Source of the DNA: Ascidiaceihabitans sp.
GTDB lineage: Bacteria; Pseudomonadota; Alphaproteobacteria; Rhodobacterales; Rhodobacteraceae
Assembly: GCA_023301665.1 (NCBI GenBank)
Contig: JALZUL010000078.1
Coordinates: 1 to 11,325, forward strand
Length of the DNA stretch: 11,325 nt
Reading direction: 5' to 3'
Shown here: piece after piece, positions 1 through 6,257 of the stretch
How positions within the stretch are numbered: the stretch's first letter is position 1
Layout: each line of letters starts with the position of its first letter
Translations under genes and position numbers: made by a program
The notes under the pieces: model-generated
Told to the model about the DNA's origin: nothing
Database searches by the model: none
The model's input: only the letters and a program-made list of their open reading frames with translations

Positions 1-156
1 ATTGTGTTGACGGTTGCGGGTGGGTAACCCATTTCGATGAGATCGCGGTCATTCAATCATTGATTGAGCTATGCGGGTGTCTGCTTCGAGCCCGAACCTA
101 CATGGATTGCAAACTAATCTCATGCAAAGTGGGGTGAAATTATTGGACTGCAATAA
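1..156. other. Left edge, no firm gene
   Basis: No gene can be assigned here. A plus-strand frame is open from position 3 to a TGA at 135-137 and would give a cysteine-rich 44-residue tail. Its composition is not typical of a Rhodobacterales protein and I recognise no family. On the minus strand a short frame running off the left edge (about 58 down to 3) reads LNDRDLIEMGYPPATVNT with GC-rich third codon positions. It could be a fragment of a gene lying to the left, but it has no clear start or ribosome binding site. Either could be chance. Confidence 0.2.
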
Positions 157-354
157 CTACTTTTGTGACCAAAAATTATACAGTTGGTATAAGATGTAGA
201 ATGGGCCTGCAAAGAACCCAAAATCAAGTATGATTGAGTAACTTCCATTCCCATCAATTTCAGGAACTGTAAATTTAAGTATAACAATACAAAGGTAACA
301 AACTAAATCACATCGTAGCTGTTCCTTGATATTCATATCTCGATAGTGCTTCAA
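157..354 (-). CDS. Possible small two-helix membrane protein (65 aa)
   Basis: I do not recognise a family. The 65-residue product would have two hydrophobic stretches, about residues 15-31 (LVCYLCIVILKF) and 39-61 (rich in Phe, Ile, Leu and Tyr), fitting a small inner-membrane protein with a positively charged N-terminus. The start is TTG at 352-354. It is preceded by a good Shine-Dalgarno-like AGGGGAAG about 5 nt upstream, which is the main reason to take it seriously. An ATG at codon 7 (position 336) is an alternative. The frame is visibly AT-rich compared with the genes to its right, suggesting recent acquisition or non-coding DNA. No neighbouring gene helps assign a role. It could equally be a chance ORF in AT-rich sequence. 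Confidence 0.3.
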   Translation of the reverse strand: MKHYRDMNIKEQLRCDLVCYLCIVILKFTVPEIDGNGSYSIILDFGFFAGPFYILYQLYNFWSQK

Positions 355-496
355 TTATCTTCCCCTAAATTCGGAATAGCGCTTTCGATAGTGTCGTCGT
401 TTGACCAACGTTAAAAGGACTTTCCCTTGCCGACAATGAATTTACTGAAAGGTCGGTTTGTCCCGCAAAGCGGCCCTTGCTTAGAGCTAATACCTC
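355..496. other. Intergenic, nothing assigned
   Basis: No open frame of interest, RNA gene or clear promoter is visible. A segment at 455-477 (GTTTGTCCCGCAAAGCGG and onward) resembles a segment at 10662-10684 at about 17 of 23 positions, both in gene-poor stretches. It may be a degenerate dispersed element, but the match is weak. Confidence 0.3.
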
Positions 497-521
497 AGCG
501 TACTGGCGTAAATACCGCGTC
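497..521 (-). repeat. Direct repeat copy A: duplicate of RNase T2 3' end
   Basis: These 25 bp match 1137-1161 at 24 of 25 positions; the only difference is A at 510 versus G at 1150. Copy B is the last part of the RNase T2 gene. Copy A, read on the minus strand, still encodes DAVFTPVR followed by a stop (TGA at 495-497 instead of TAA). Similarity ends sharply on both sides. The copies are in the same orientation, 640 bp apart, and bracket the whole lipoprotein gene. The match is seen directly; that it records a duplication or insertion at the 3' end of the RNase gene is inference. Confidence 0.8.
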
Positions 522-540
522 AGATTTATAACGCTTCGCC

Positions 541-966
541 TTAACCTCTAGGGCCAAGGGACTGCACTGACCCACCGCCGATGAGATGGTTCAATAGAAC
601 GCGCCTTTCGGCACGGTTTCTTGAATTAAGGGCCTGAACCTCTGCGGTTGTAAGGTCGCGGCGAATGTAGCCTTGTTCGGCTAGGCATTTGTCGGCGGCT
701 TGTGCCGCACCCTTGTCGCGAATGGAACGCTGATTTGAGGCGACGACAATGGGGCCGACAACGCCTAACCCCAAAACGCTGCCAATATAGCTCGTCGTGA
801 GCGTGGTCGCGCCGCCTTTTGAAGCCGCCGCACTGCAAGATTGTACCGCAGCGCGCGCGGCGGCGAGGTTTTTACCTGATTGAAATGGGACGGATGGGCC
901 CGGTGCAGCGCACCCCGTTAAAGCCAATATGCCGACGATGCAAGATAGGTGTAGTTTGCGGTTCAT
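541..966 (-). CDS. Small secreted lipoprotein, function unknown
   Basis: The product is 141 residues with a clear lipoprotein signal: MNRKLHLSC, a short hydrophobic core, then the lipobox LTGC, so Cys18 would be the lipidated first mature residue. The mature part has a Gly/Ala-rich hydrophobic segment at about residues 58-75 (SYIGSVLGLGVVGPIVVAS), resembling the glycine-zipper-like stretches of small envelope lipoproteins. A charged C-terminal half follows, with two further cysteines (42 and 92). The start at 966 was chosen because it puts the signal peptide at the N-terminus; upstream in-frame starts (ATG at 993, or 1074) would bury it. No strong ribosome binding site is seen. It lies downstream of RNase T2 on the same strand and between the two 25-bp repeats, so its placement may be recent. 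I cannot assign a family or function beyond membrane-anchored lipoprotein. Confidence 0.75.
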   Translation of the reverse strand: MNRKLHLSCIVGILALTGCAAPGPSVPFQSGKNLAAARAAVQSCSAAASKGGATTLTTSYIGSVLGLGVVGPIVVASNQRSIRDKGAAQAADKCLAEQGYIRRDLTTAEVQALNSRNRAERRVLLNHLIGGGSVQSLGPRG

Positions 967-1079
967 AGGCTTGAAAAATCCGTTTGAAATCATGGGATGT
1001 GCGTATCCGTTGGGTCCTGAATGGACTGAATGTTTTAACACTAAGTCAACTCTAGGGGGAAATAAACCAGTCAAGGTTG

Positions 1080-1105
1080 CTGGCGTTACGATTTTGTAAC
1101 GCCAG
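1080..1105 (-). terminator. Hairpin downstream of RNase T2
   Basis: A perfect 10-bp inverted repeat (CTGGCGTTAC at 1080-1089, GTAACGCCAG at 1096-1105) with a 6-nt loop lies 29 bp beyond the RNase T2 stop codon. It has no good T-run on either strand, so it may be a weak terminator or an mRNA-stabilising 3' structure. Confidence 0.5.
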
Positions 1106-1134
1106 ATGTTGGCCCTTGGCCGGTGGGGATTGTT

Positions 1135-1764
1135 TTAGCGTACTGGCGTGAATACCGCGTCTTTCATTGTGCAGTCGCGCACCACGTCTTGTCCGCAGGG
1201 GACGGGATCTAGGTCGCGGTTTAAGCAGATGCGGGCTTCTTGGATGTGCCCTTGGCGGCAGGTGATGGTGAGCCCGTCTTTTTCAAGTTGTGGGTTGTCT
1301 TTAAGCCATGCGTCTTCGACCACGGAAGCGGGCAGTTTGACTGTTTTGTCGAGCTTGCGAAAGATTGAGGGGCGGGTGACCGATGCATAGGCTTCACGGG
1401 ATAATTCGTAATAGTGCGCAGCACTTAGTCCAGTGCAAACCCCGTGTTTTTTCCATTGGTGCCAAGCCAAGCCACCGGTGCCCATGATGTCTGCCATTGC
1501 ATTGGTTTGACCACGTGATGGGGCGCGTTCGTTTGTGTTGCAATAGGATGGGAAGCCGCGGTGATATTGCGGCCACAGACCATGTAAAATCCAGCCGTGA
1601 TCATGGCGGGTTTCGCATTGCTCTGATCCCTTGGCATCACCCTCAAGCTCACACCAGTTGGGCGACCAAGATAGGGCCATAACGTAGTAATCAAATTCAC
1701 CTGCTTTGTCCTGTTGAGCCAAAGCAGGGAGGGCGGTCATTGCCCAGATCAGTAGCCAGCGCAT
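1135..1764 (-). CDS. Secreted RNase T2 family ribonuclease
   Basis: RNase T2 enzymes are exported endoribonucleases that cut RNA with little base specificity via a 2',3'-cyclic phosphate; bacterial members usually act in the periplasm. The 209-residue product has a signal peptide (about residues 1-16, ending ALA before QQ). Both family signatures are present: CAS1 HGLWP at 61-65, with catalytic His61, and CAS2 WHQWKKHGVC at 101-110, with His102, Lys106 and His107. Eight cysteines (38, 50, 75, 110, 169, 180, 190, 198) suit four disulfides in an oxidising compartment. The acidic residue usually found in CAS2 (HEW) is Gln103 here. The start has AAGGA about 10 nt upstream. The gene diverges from trcR and is followed by a hairpin and the lipoprotein gene. 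Its final 25 bp are duplicated at 497-521. RNA scavenging is the likely role; family assignment is firm, physiology is inference. Confidence 0.95.
   Translation of the reverse strand: MRWLLIWAMTALPALAQQDKAGEFDYYVMALSWSPNWCELEGDAKGSEQCETRHDHGWILHGLWPQYHRGFPSYCNTNERAPSRGQTNAMADIMGTGGLAWHQWKKHGVCTGLSAAHYYELSREAYASVTRPSIFRKLDKTVKLPASVVEDAWLKDNPQLEKDGLTITCRQGHIQEARICLNRDLDPVPCGQDVVRDCTMKDAVFTPVR
1137..1161 (-). repeat. Direct repeat copy B inside RNase T2 3' end
   Basis: This is the partner of copy A at 497-521 (24 of 25 identical). It covers the last eight codons of RNase T2 (DAVFTPVR) and enters its TAA stop. This copy is the functional gene end; copy A appears to be the remnant. Confidence 0.8.
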
Positions 1765-1830
1765 AATGGTCTTTCCTTATTCCGTTGACCCGATTATATA
1801 CAGCTTAAGTTCCCCCACAATGGTAACCCG

Positions 1831-1845
1831 CCTTGAGCCTCAAGG
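1831..1845. promoter_or_regulatory. 15-bp palindrome in divergent intergenic region
   Basis: CCTTGAG and CTCAAGG form a perfect 7+7 inverted repeat around one central base. It lies between the divergent RNase T2 and trcR starts, 63 bp upstream of trcR. Its size and symmetry suit a dimeric regulator operator. No regulator can be named, and 7-bp arms could be chance. Confidence 0.35.
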
Positions 1846-1908
1846 TCGCCTAATTCAGGCAGCGAAGAAGATGTGGGGAAAAGAGTTATGCGTAAGGAGC
1901 GTTAGACG

Positions 1909-2658
1909 ATGGCAAAACCGATTATGGCAAAAGCCACAGCCGTTTGGCTGGTGGACAACACAACGATCAGCTTCAAACAGATTGCTGATTTCGTAGGCAT
2001 GCACGAACTTGAGATCCAGGGCATTGCCGATGGCGATGTGGCGGCGGGCGTAAAAGGGTTTGACCCGATTGCAAACAACCAGCTGACCCAAGAAGAAATC
2101 GATGCCGCGCAAGACAGCATTTTGCACCGTATCTCGCTCAAGTTTAACGCAGCTGCGCAAGGCGAAGAAAAGCGCCGTGGTCCACGTTATACACCGTTGT
2201 CTAAGCGTCAGGATCGCCCAGCGTCTATCTTGTGGTTGGTTAAGTTCCACCCTGAGCTGACAGATGGTCAGGTTTCAAAGTTGATCGGTACAACCAAGCC
2301 AACAATCCAAGCGCTGCGTGAGCGTACGCATTGGAACATCTCAAACATCCAGCCGATTGATCCGGTTGCTTTGGGCCTGTGTAAGCAATCTGAATTGGAC
2401 GCAGCTGTGCAAAAAGCAGCGGCTAAGAAAGCGGCGAGTGGCGAGGTCATGAGCGATGACGAGCGCCGCAAATTGGTGAGCACTGAACAGTCATTGGGCA
2501 TGGACGAAGAACCTAAGATCCCAACGGCGATTGAGGGTCTTGAAACCTTTACCTTGGGTGACGCACCGGCTGAAGAAGATGAAGATGCGAACAAAGACTT
2601 CGGCGATGCTGACAGCTTCTTTGACCTTCCATCAGGCGATGGCAAAGAGCAGCCGTAA
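1909..2658 (+). CDS. trcR: DUF1013 / TrcR-type cell-cycle transcriptional regulator
   Basis: The 249-residue protein matches the alphaproteobacterial DUF1013 family, named in annotation databases as cell cycle transcriptional regulator TrcR. The N-terminus MAKPIMAKATAVWLVDNT is characteristic. Two helix-turn-helix-like segments are visible: about residues 20-44 (ISFKQIADFVGMHELEIQGI) and 117-142 (LTDGQVSKLIGTTKPTIQAL). A basic patch (KRRGPRYTPLSKRQDR, 88-103) lies between them. From about residue 198 the tail is strongly acidic and probably disordered, ending in a DADSFFDL patch. The start is supported by AAGGAG at 1894-1899, 9 nt before the ATG. It is a single gene with its own terminator, divergent from RNase T2. 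The family is linked to cell-cycle gene expression, acting with RNA polymerase or on DNA; the precise mechanism is not visible here. The family call is confident; the gene symbol follows family naming. Confidence 0.9.
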   Translation: MAKPIMAKATAVWLVDNTTISFKQIADFVGMHELEIQGIADGDVAAGVKGFDPIANNQLTQEEIDAAQDSILHRISLKFNAAAQGEEKRRGPRYTPLSKRQDRPASILWLVKFHPELTDGQVSKLIGTTKPTIQALRERTHWNISNIQPIDPVALGLCKQSELDAAVQKAAAKKAASGEVMSDDERRKLVSTEQSLGMDEEPKIPTAIEGLETFTLGDAPAEEDEDANKDFGDADSFFDLPSGDGKEQP

Positions 2659-2680
2659 CGTTCGGTTCCATCCAGAATTT

Positions 2681-2716
2681 AAAGGCGCGTGTCGGGCAAC
2701 TGATACGCGCCTTTTT
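2681..2716 (+). terminator. Rho-independent terminator after trcR, probably bidirectional
   Basis: AAAGGCGCGT (2681-2690) pairs with ACGCGCCTTT (2705-2714). Three more inner pairs, one a wobble, give a 13-bp stem with an 8-nt loop. A T-run (2712-2716) follows on the plus strand. Read on the minus strand the hairpin ends in TTTAAATT, so it can also stop transcription from the converging gene at 2737-3345. Confidence 0.85.
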
Positions 2717-2736
2717 CATATGGGCCTTTTTTGTTG

Positions 2737-3345
2737 CTACGACCGGCGTGCTTTGACCCAAACCTTACGCTGTGTGACGATCCAGAGGGCAATGATTGCA
2801 ATCAGTGCGCAAAGTAGGGCTTTAGAGACTGTTCCCATTGTGCCTTCGATCAAGAGCGCATGGACGATGCTGCCAATGACCACAATGATGGTGAGTATCG
2901 TGTGGGTCATCCGCCAAATCCGCAAAGGAATGCGCCGACGCAAGGGAACAATCGCGGCGGCTGCGAAAACGGTCCACATCGCGGCGACGCCCCAGATAGC
3001 GTGGCGTGTCGGAGAGGCAAGCAGCAGGGCATCAATCACATCGGGTGGGCTTGTGATCCACAGGCCCCCGACGTGCAGTATCACTGCAAGGCAAAGGGCC
3101 GCGCCAACCCATCGATGCATTTTGCGTCCACGTTGTGCTGTAAGGCCGGCGAGCTTTCCAGCAGCAAGCAGCGGCTGAGCTAGCAAAAGGCTCAAGGCGC
3201 AGATACCTGCGAATCCAGCTAGGATATAAACTGGTCCACGCCATTCAAGCAGTGGGCTCATCACAGCGATTACAAATGGTGCGATGAGCGCTCCAAGTAC
3301 AACAAGCCATAACAAGGTGGGCCGTGAGGAAGCGTGAGGCATCAC
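2737..3345 (-). CDS. Ferric-reductase-like diheme membrane cytochrome b protein
   Basis: This 202-residue integral membrane protein has about six hydrophobic helices (roughly 11-30, 38-60, 79-97, 115-134, 147-165, 174-190). Two His pairs with identical spacing stand out: His77-X13-His91 and His148-X13-His162. This is the arrangement that binds two stacked b hemes in the ferric reductase / NADPH oxidase / MsrQ membrane domain. No FAD- or NAD(P)-binding domain is attached, so, as with MsrQ, electrons would come from quinol or a separate flavoprotein. It begins with GTG at 3345 (or ATG at 3342), only 5 bp after the stop of the Tat-exported gene upstream. It has no good ribosome binding site of its own, suggesting translational coupling. 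Its likely job is passing electrons across the inner membrane to that periplasmic partner. Fold and heme ligands are well supported; partner and acceptor are inference. Confidence 0.8.
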   Translation of the reverse strand: MMPHASSRPTLLWLVVLGALIAPFVIAVMSPLLEWRGPVYILAGFAGICALSLLLAQPLLAAGKLAGLTAQRGRKMHRWVGAALCLAVILHVGGLWITSPPDVIDALLLASPTRHAIWGVAAMWTVFAAAAIVPLRRRIPLRIWRMTHTILTIIVVIGSIVHALLIEGTMGTVSKALLCALIAIIALWIVTQRKVWVKARRS

Positions 3346-3350
3346 GACAT

Positions 3351-3833
3351 TCAGACAGGTCTGAGTACGAAGTCAACGTTAAGGCTGGTGTCGCGTGAGC
3401 TGGCCATGACAGGGCGTAGGAACACAGTTTCAAAACCCGCATCGTCAAAGGCGAGGTGGCCATGTGCTTGCCCAAAGGCCGGAACGATCTGAGGCATTTC
3501 CAGCCGGAACAAGCCGTTTTCATCCGTGAGGGTGGCACCGTGACTTTGTGGGTCGCGTTCGTGCCCTTCGGTCGTGTGGGCCCATATCTGAATGCGTTGG
3601 CCTGCCAATGGGGTGCCGTCACCTTCGCGTCTGACAGAACCTGTCATCCAGAAACCGCCTCCGCCAATCCGCTCAACGATGGGCGCGCCGGGGCGATAGT
3701 TGTTTGATCCGCCCCGCATGGTTGGGGTTGCGGCAATGTTCTGCGCAAAAGCAGGGGTGATAAGCTGCGCAGTACCTGCAGCGGCGATACCACTGGCCAG
3801 TGCTTTACGGCGTGTGAGCAAATAATCAGACAT
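3351..3833 (-). CDS. Tat-exported intradiol-dioxygenase-like protein with altered metal ligands
   Basis: The 160-residue product starts with a twin-arginine signal (LTRRKALASG, Arg8-Arg9, hydrophobic to about residue 27, cleavage near AFA-Q at 30/31). It is therefore predicted to be exported folded, probably with a cofactor. Residues 60-142 follow the intradiol ring-cleavage dioxygenase pattern: GFWMTGSV, then PLAGQRIQIWAH, then TLTDENGLFRLEM, then HGH (His124, His126) and ETVFLRP. Canonical enzymes bind Fe(III) with two Tyr and two His. The two His are present as HGH, but the Tyr positions appear to be His91 (TEGHERD) and Phe120 (VPAFGQ). His86 and His98 are also nearby. At 160 residues it is shorter than catabolic dioxygenases, and no aromatic-degradation gene is adjacent. 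A GGGAG motif about 10 nt upstream supports the start. It forms an operon with the diheme cytochrome gene. Ring cleavage is doubtful; a periplasmic metal or redox protein is more likely. Confidence 0.75.
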   Translation of the reverse strand: MSDYLLTRRKALASGIAAAGTAQLITPAFAQNIAATPTMRGGSNNYRPGAPIVERIGGGGFWMTGSVRREGDGTPLAGQRIQIWAHTTEGHERDPQSHGATLTDENGLFRLEMPQIVPAFGQAHGHLAFDDAGFETVFLRPVMASSRDTSLNVDFVLRPV

Positions 3834-3882
3834 AAGGTAACGACTCCCTAGGAAATTCAGCTAAACACAATGTTCATCAAGC

Positions 3883-3912
3883 TAGCGTTAGGGCCCCGCA
3901 AAGCCAACGCTA
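3883..3912 (-). terminator. Hairpin between tolC-like gene and dioxygenase-like gene
   Basis: TAGCGTT (3883-3889) pairs with AACGCTA (3906-3912), and GGC/GCC inside can extend the stem past one unpaired A. It lies 18 bp beyond the stop of the tolC-like gene. The T-tract is poor, so termination may be partial. Confidence 0.45.
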
Positions 3913-3929
3913 AAGGGATCACAATGGCT

Positions 3930-5327
3930 TTAGTCCCGCTGAAGCGCGCGCAAGACTTTGTCTAGCTGCGCCCCTTGTTTACTCTTTTTCGCAACACCGT
4001 CTTTGACCAGCTCATAGTAAGCTTCTGGATCATATTGTTGTACGTTTAGGCCAAGTTTCTTTGCTGTTAGCAAACCTGTTGCAGACAGGATGTTGTAGGC
4101 TGCGATGTACTGATCGGCTTGAGCGGAAATAAGCGCGGCTTCGGCATTAAGAAGCTCGTTTTCAAAGTCTAGCACATCCAACGTGGTTCTGGCACCAAGG
4201 CTGGCTTCTTCGCGTGCTCCGCGAAAGGCCACACGAGAGGCACGCACTTGTTCGCGGCTTGCATTCAGCAGGACATTTACGCTGTCATAGGACGCATAAG
4301 CATTCCCTACGATCTGTTGAATGTTGTGGGTCACAGTGTGCAGATTGCCGCGTAGGGCATCGCGCTGGGCCATCGCGCGGCGAATGTTTGATGACAATAG
4401 GCCGCCACTATAGATCGGGCCGGATGCGACAATGCCGACACTGCCAGTGTTGGTGAAACCGTTACCGGACAAGCTTTCTTGAATACCCAAAGAGCCTTGC
4501 AAGTTTACGGTTGGCTTTAAATTCGCCTCAGCGCTTTTGATGGAAAATTCTACTGAAGCGACTTGATGCTGGGCGGCAATCATATCGGGGTGTGTGCGCA
4601 CCGCCAGTGATTTTGCGCCTTTCACGTCGAGCTTGATGTTTGGGAGCTTGGGAAGGGAGAGTTGCGATTTCGGGTGGTGACCAACGGCGTTGGCATATTC
4701 TTCGCGTGCTTGCAGTAAATCGGCTTGCGCTGTGGCCAAACCACTGCGCGACAACGCAAGGCGCGCTTCAGCCAATGCAACATCGGTGCGGGTGATTTCG
4801 CGCACTTCAAACCGATCTTGAGCGGCGCGCAGCTCTTCGGTTAAAAGGCGTAGGTTGTTCTGGCTCAGGGCAACAGATTCCGTGGCGCGGCGTACATTCA
4901 TAAAGGCCGTAACAGCGCGTAGCAAAATCTGTTGTTCGATTGAAAGCAATTGCGCGCGGACGGCAAAAACGCTTTCGCGGGCCGCTTCGATATTGGCGGC
5001 GGAACTGCCGTGATCATAAAGCAAAAGGCTGGCTGACAAGGTTCCAGAGACATTGGTGCTGTTCAAGCTGCCCGTTGAAGTGTTGTCGCTAAAGTTGCTT
5101 TGGATTTGAGTCGTCCAGTTTATGATGGGCTGCAAAGCGGCACCAGCGGCTGCAACGTCTTCATCAGCGGCTCGTAAAAGCGCGCGGTTTTGTTCCAAAA
5201 GGCCACTGTGATTGTAAGCGCTGACCAATGAGTCAGCCAATGTTTCGGCTCGAGCTGTTGTCGTCGCGAGGGTTAAAGACAGACCAAGGGCCGCGAGGGT
5301 AAATGACTTTTTGAGCCGGAATTTCAT
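3930..5327 (-). CDS. TolC family outer-membrane efflux/type I secretion protein
   Basis: TolC-type proteins form a trimeric outer-membrane barrel and a long periplasmic helical tunnel used by type I secretion systems and multidrug pumps. The 465-residue product has a Sec signal peptide (MKFRLKKSFTLAALG to about residue 27, ending ARA before ETLADSL). Two similar halves rich in long Ala/Gln/Glu helices follow, with family hallmarks: DSLVSAYNHSGLLEQNRALLRAADE near the mature N-terminus, VTAFMNVRRA, and late in each half RFEVREITRTDVALAEARL and REEASLGARTTLDVLDFENELL. The start at 5327 is preferred over the in-frame upstream site at 5369 because GGAGA lies about 7 nt before it and the signal peptide begins there. 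No ABC ATPase or membrane-fusion partner is adjacent, so it probably serves transporters encoded elsewhere. Family assignment is firm; substrate is unknown. A downstream hairpin separates it from the next gene. Confidence 0.93.
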   Translation of the reverse strand: MKFRLKKSFTLAALGLSLTLATTTARAETLADSLVSAYNHSGLLEQNRALLRAADEDVAAAGAALQPIINWTTQIQSNFSDNTSTGSLNSTNVSGTLSASLLLYDHGSSAANIEAARESVFAVRAQLLSIEQQILLRAVTAFMNVRRATESVALSQNNLRLLTEELRAAQDRFEVREITRTDVALAEARLALSRSGLATAQADLLQAREEYANAVGHHPKSQLSLPKLPNIKLDVKGAKSLAVRTHPDMIAAQHQVASVEFSIKSAEANLKPTVNLQGSLGIQESLSGNGFTNTGSVGIVASGPIYSGGLLSSNIRRAMAQRDALRGNLHTVTHNIQQIVGNAYASYDSVNVLLNASREQVRASRVAFRGAREEASLGARTTLDVLDFENELLNAEAALISAQADQYIAAYNILSATGLLTAKKLGLNVQQYDPEAYYELVKDGVAKKSKQGAQLDKVLRALQRD

Positions 5328-5516
5328 CGATATCTCCATCAACGTTTTTGACGTGTAGAATGCCGTCATCGCGTTTCTAAAATGACGCGACTCATTCTAC
5401 CGTTGGTCAAAGCGTATCTCTTATCTTGTGTGGGCTACAATGATTAGCAACCAAGATAGGCATGATTTCACACATAAAATTAACGGGTGCTAAGCTGACC
5501 TAATGGAAGGCGCTAC
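5328..5516. other. Intergenic between ABC operon and tolC-like gene
   Basis: This region must hold the tolC promoter on the minus strand and the 3' end of the ABC transcript. Apart from the tolC ribosome binding site GGAGA I see no convincing promoter boxes and no classic terminator. TATCTT (about 5414-5419) and AAGATA (about 5453-5458) could pair only across a long loop. Confidence 0.3.
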
Positions 5517-6257
5517 TTAATTGGGTAAGATAGAGCGTAAGAACGCTTTCGTGCGGGCAACTTTAGGGGCGTTGAACACCTGTTCGGGGGGGCCTTGTTC
5601 GACAATGACGCCGCCATCCATAAAGCACACACGATCCGCGAGTTCGCGCGCAAACCCCATCTCGTGGGTGGCTAGGATCATGGTCATGCCTTCTTGGCGC
5701 AATTGGCGCAGGACATCTAAGACCTCGCCCACCAATTCGGGATCAAGGGCCGAGGTGATTTCATCAAACAGCATCATCTCAGGGCGCATTGCGAGGGCGC
5801 GAATAATGGCCACACGTTGTTGTTGCCCACCAGACAATTGATCGGGGTATTTGTTTTGATGAGCGGCCAAGCCGAAGCGTGCAAATAATTCTTCTGCTTG
5901 TGGGCGGAAGGCGTGCGGGGTTTCGCCCAACACACGACGCGGTGCGAGCAGCACATTTTCCATAGCGGTCATATGTGGAAATAGGTTGAAGGATTGAAAC
6001 ACAATCCCAATGCGACGCCGCACAGGGCCAAGATCCAGACCCGGTTCGGAGATATCCAGATCGTCAAGCCAAACAGTGCCGTCATCCACCGGTTCCAGCT
6101 GGTTGATACAGCGCAATAGGGTCGATTTACCAGAACCAGAAGCACCAATCAGGCAAACCATTTCGCCCTCAGAAACCTCAAGATCGATACCCTTTAAAAC
6201 AGCCTGTGTTCCAAAGGATTTTGTCACCGCGCGTAGGCTCAGTTTAGCTTCTGGCAT
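5517..6257 (-). CDS. Polar amino acid ABC transporter, ATP-binding protein
   Basis: This is the cytoplasmic ATPase of a GlnQ/HisP-type importer. All nucleotide-binding motifs are intact in its 246 residues: Walker A GASGSGKST (38-46), Q-loop Gln88 in IGIVFQSFNLFPHMT, signature LSGGQQQR (141-148), Walker B MMLFDE with catalytic Glu166, D-loop SALD, and H-loop His198 in LATHEMGFA. The sequence around FQSFNLFPHMTAMENV and THEMGFARELADRV is typical of the polar amino acid (PAAT) subfamily. Length is normal for the family. Its ATG at 6257 lies inside the end of the permease gene (14-bp overlap), showing translational coupling. It is the last gene of the binding protein - permease - ATPase operon. 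Symbols such as glnQ or aapP are not given because the substrate is unknown. Confidence 0.95.
   Translation of the reverse strand: MPEAKLSLRAVTKSFGTQAVLKGIDLEVSEGEMVCLIGASGSGKSTLLRCINQLEPVDDGTVWLDDLDISEPGLDLGPVRRRIGIVFQSFNLFPHMTAMENVLLAPRRVLGETPHAFRPQAEELFARFGLAAHQNKYPDQLSGGQQQRVAIIRALAMRPEMMLFDEITSALDPELVGEVLDVLRQLRQEGMTMILATHEMGFARELADRVCFMDGGVIVEQGPPEQVFNAPKVARTKAFLRSILPN

Noticed and set aside
1785..1810. TTGACC with nearby TATATA as a trcR promoter
   Set aside because: The spacing between the two motifs is far too short for a sigma-70 type promoter, and the position is distant from the start.
1855..2250. 131-codon minus-strand frame opposite trcR
   Set aside because: It is antisense to a clear conserved gene with a strong ribosome binding site; the composition fits a shadow frame.
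2531..3178. 215-codon plus-strand frame across the trcR end and the cytochrome gene
   Set aside because: It spans a strong terminator and lies antisense to the six-helix protein; Ala/Arg/Thr-rich shadow composition.
5328..5369. Longer N-terminus for the TolC-like protein (start at 5369)
   Set aside because: It would put 14 residues before a standard signal peptide, and the ribosome binding site fits the start at 5327.
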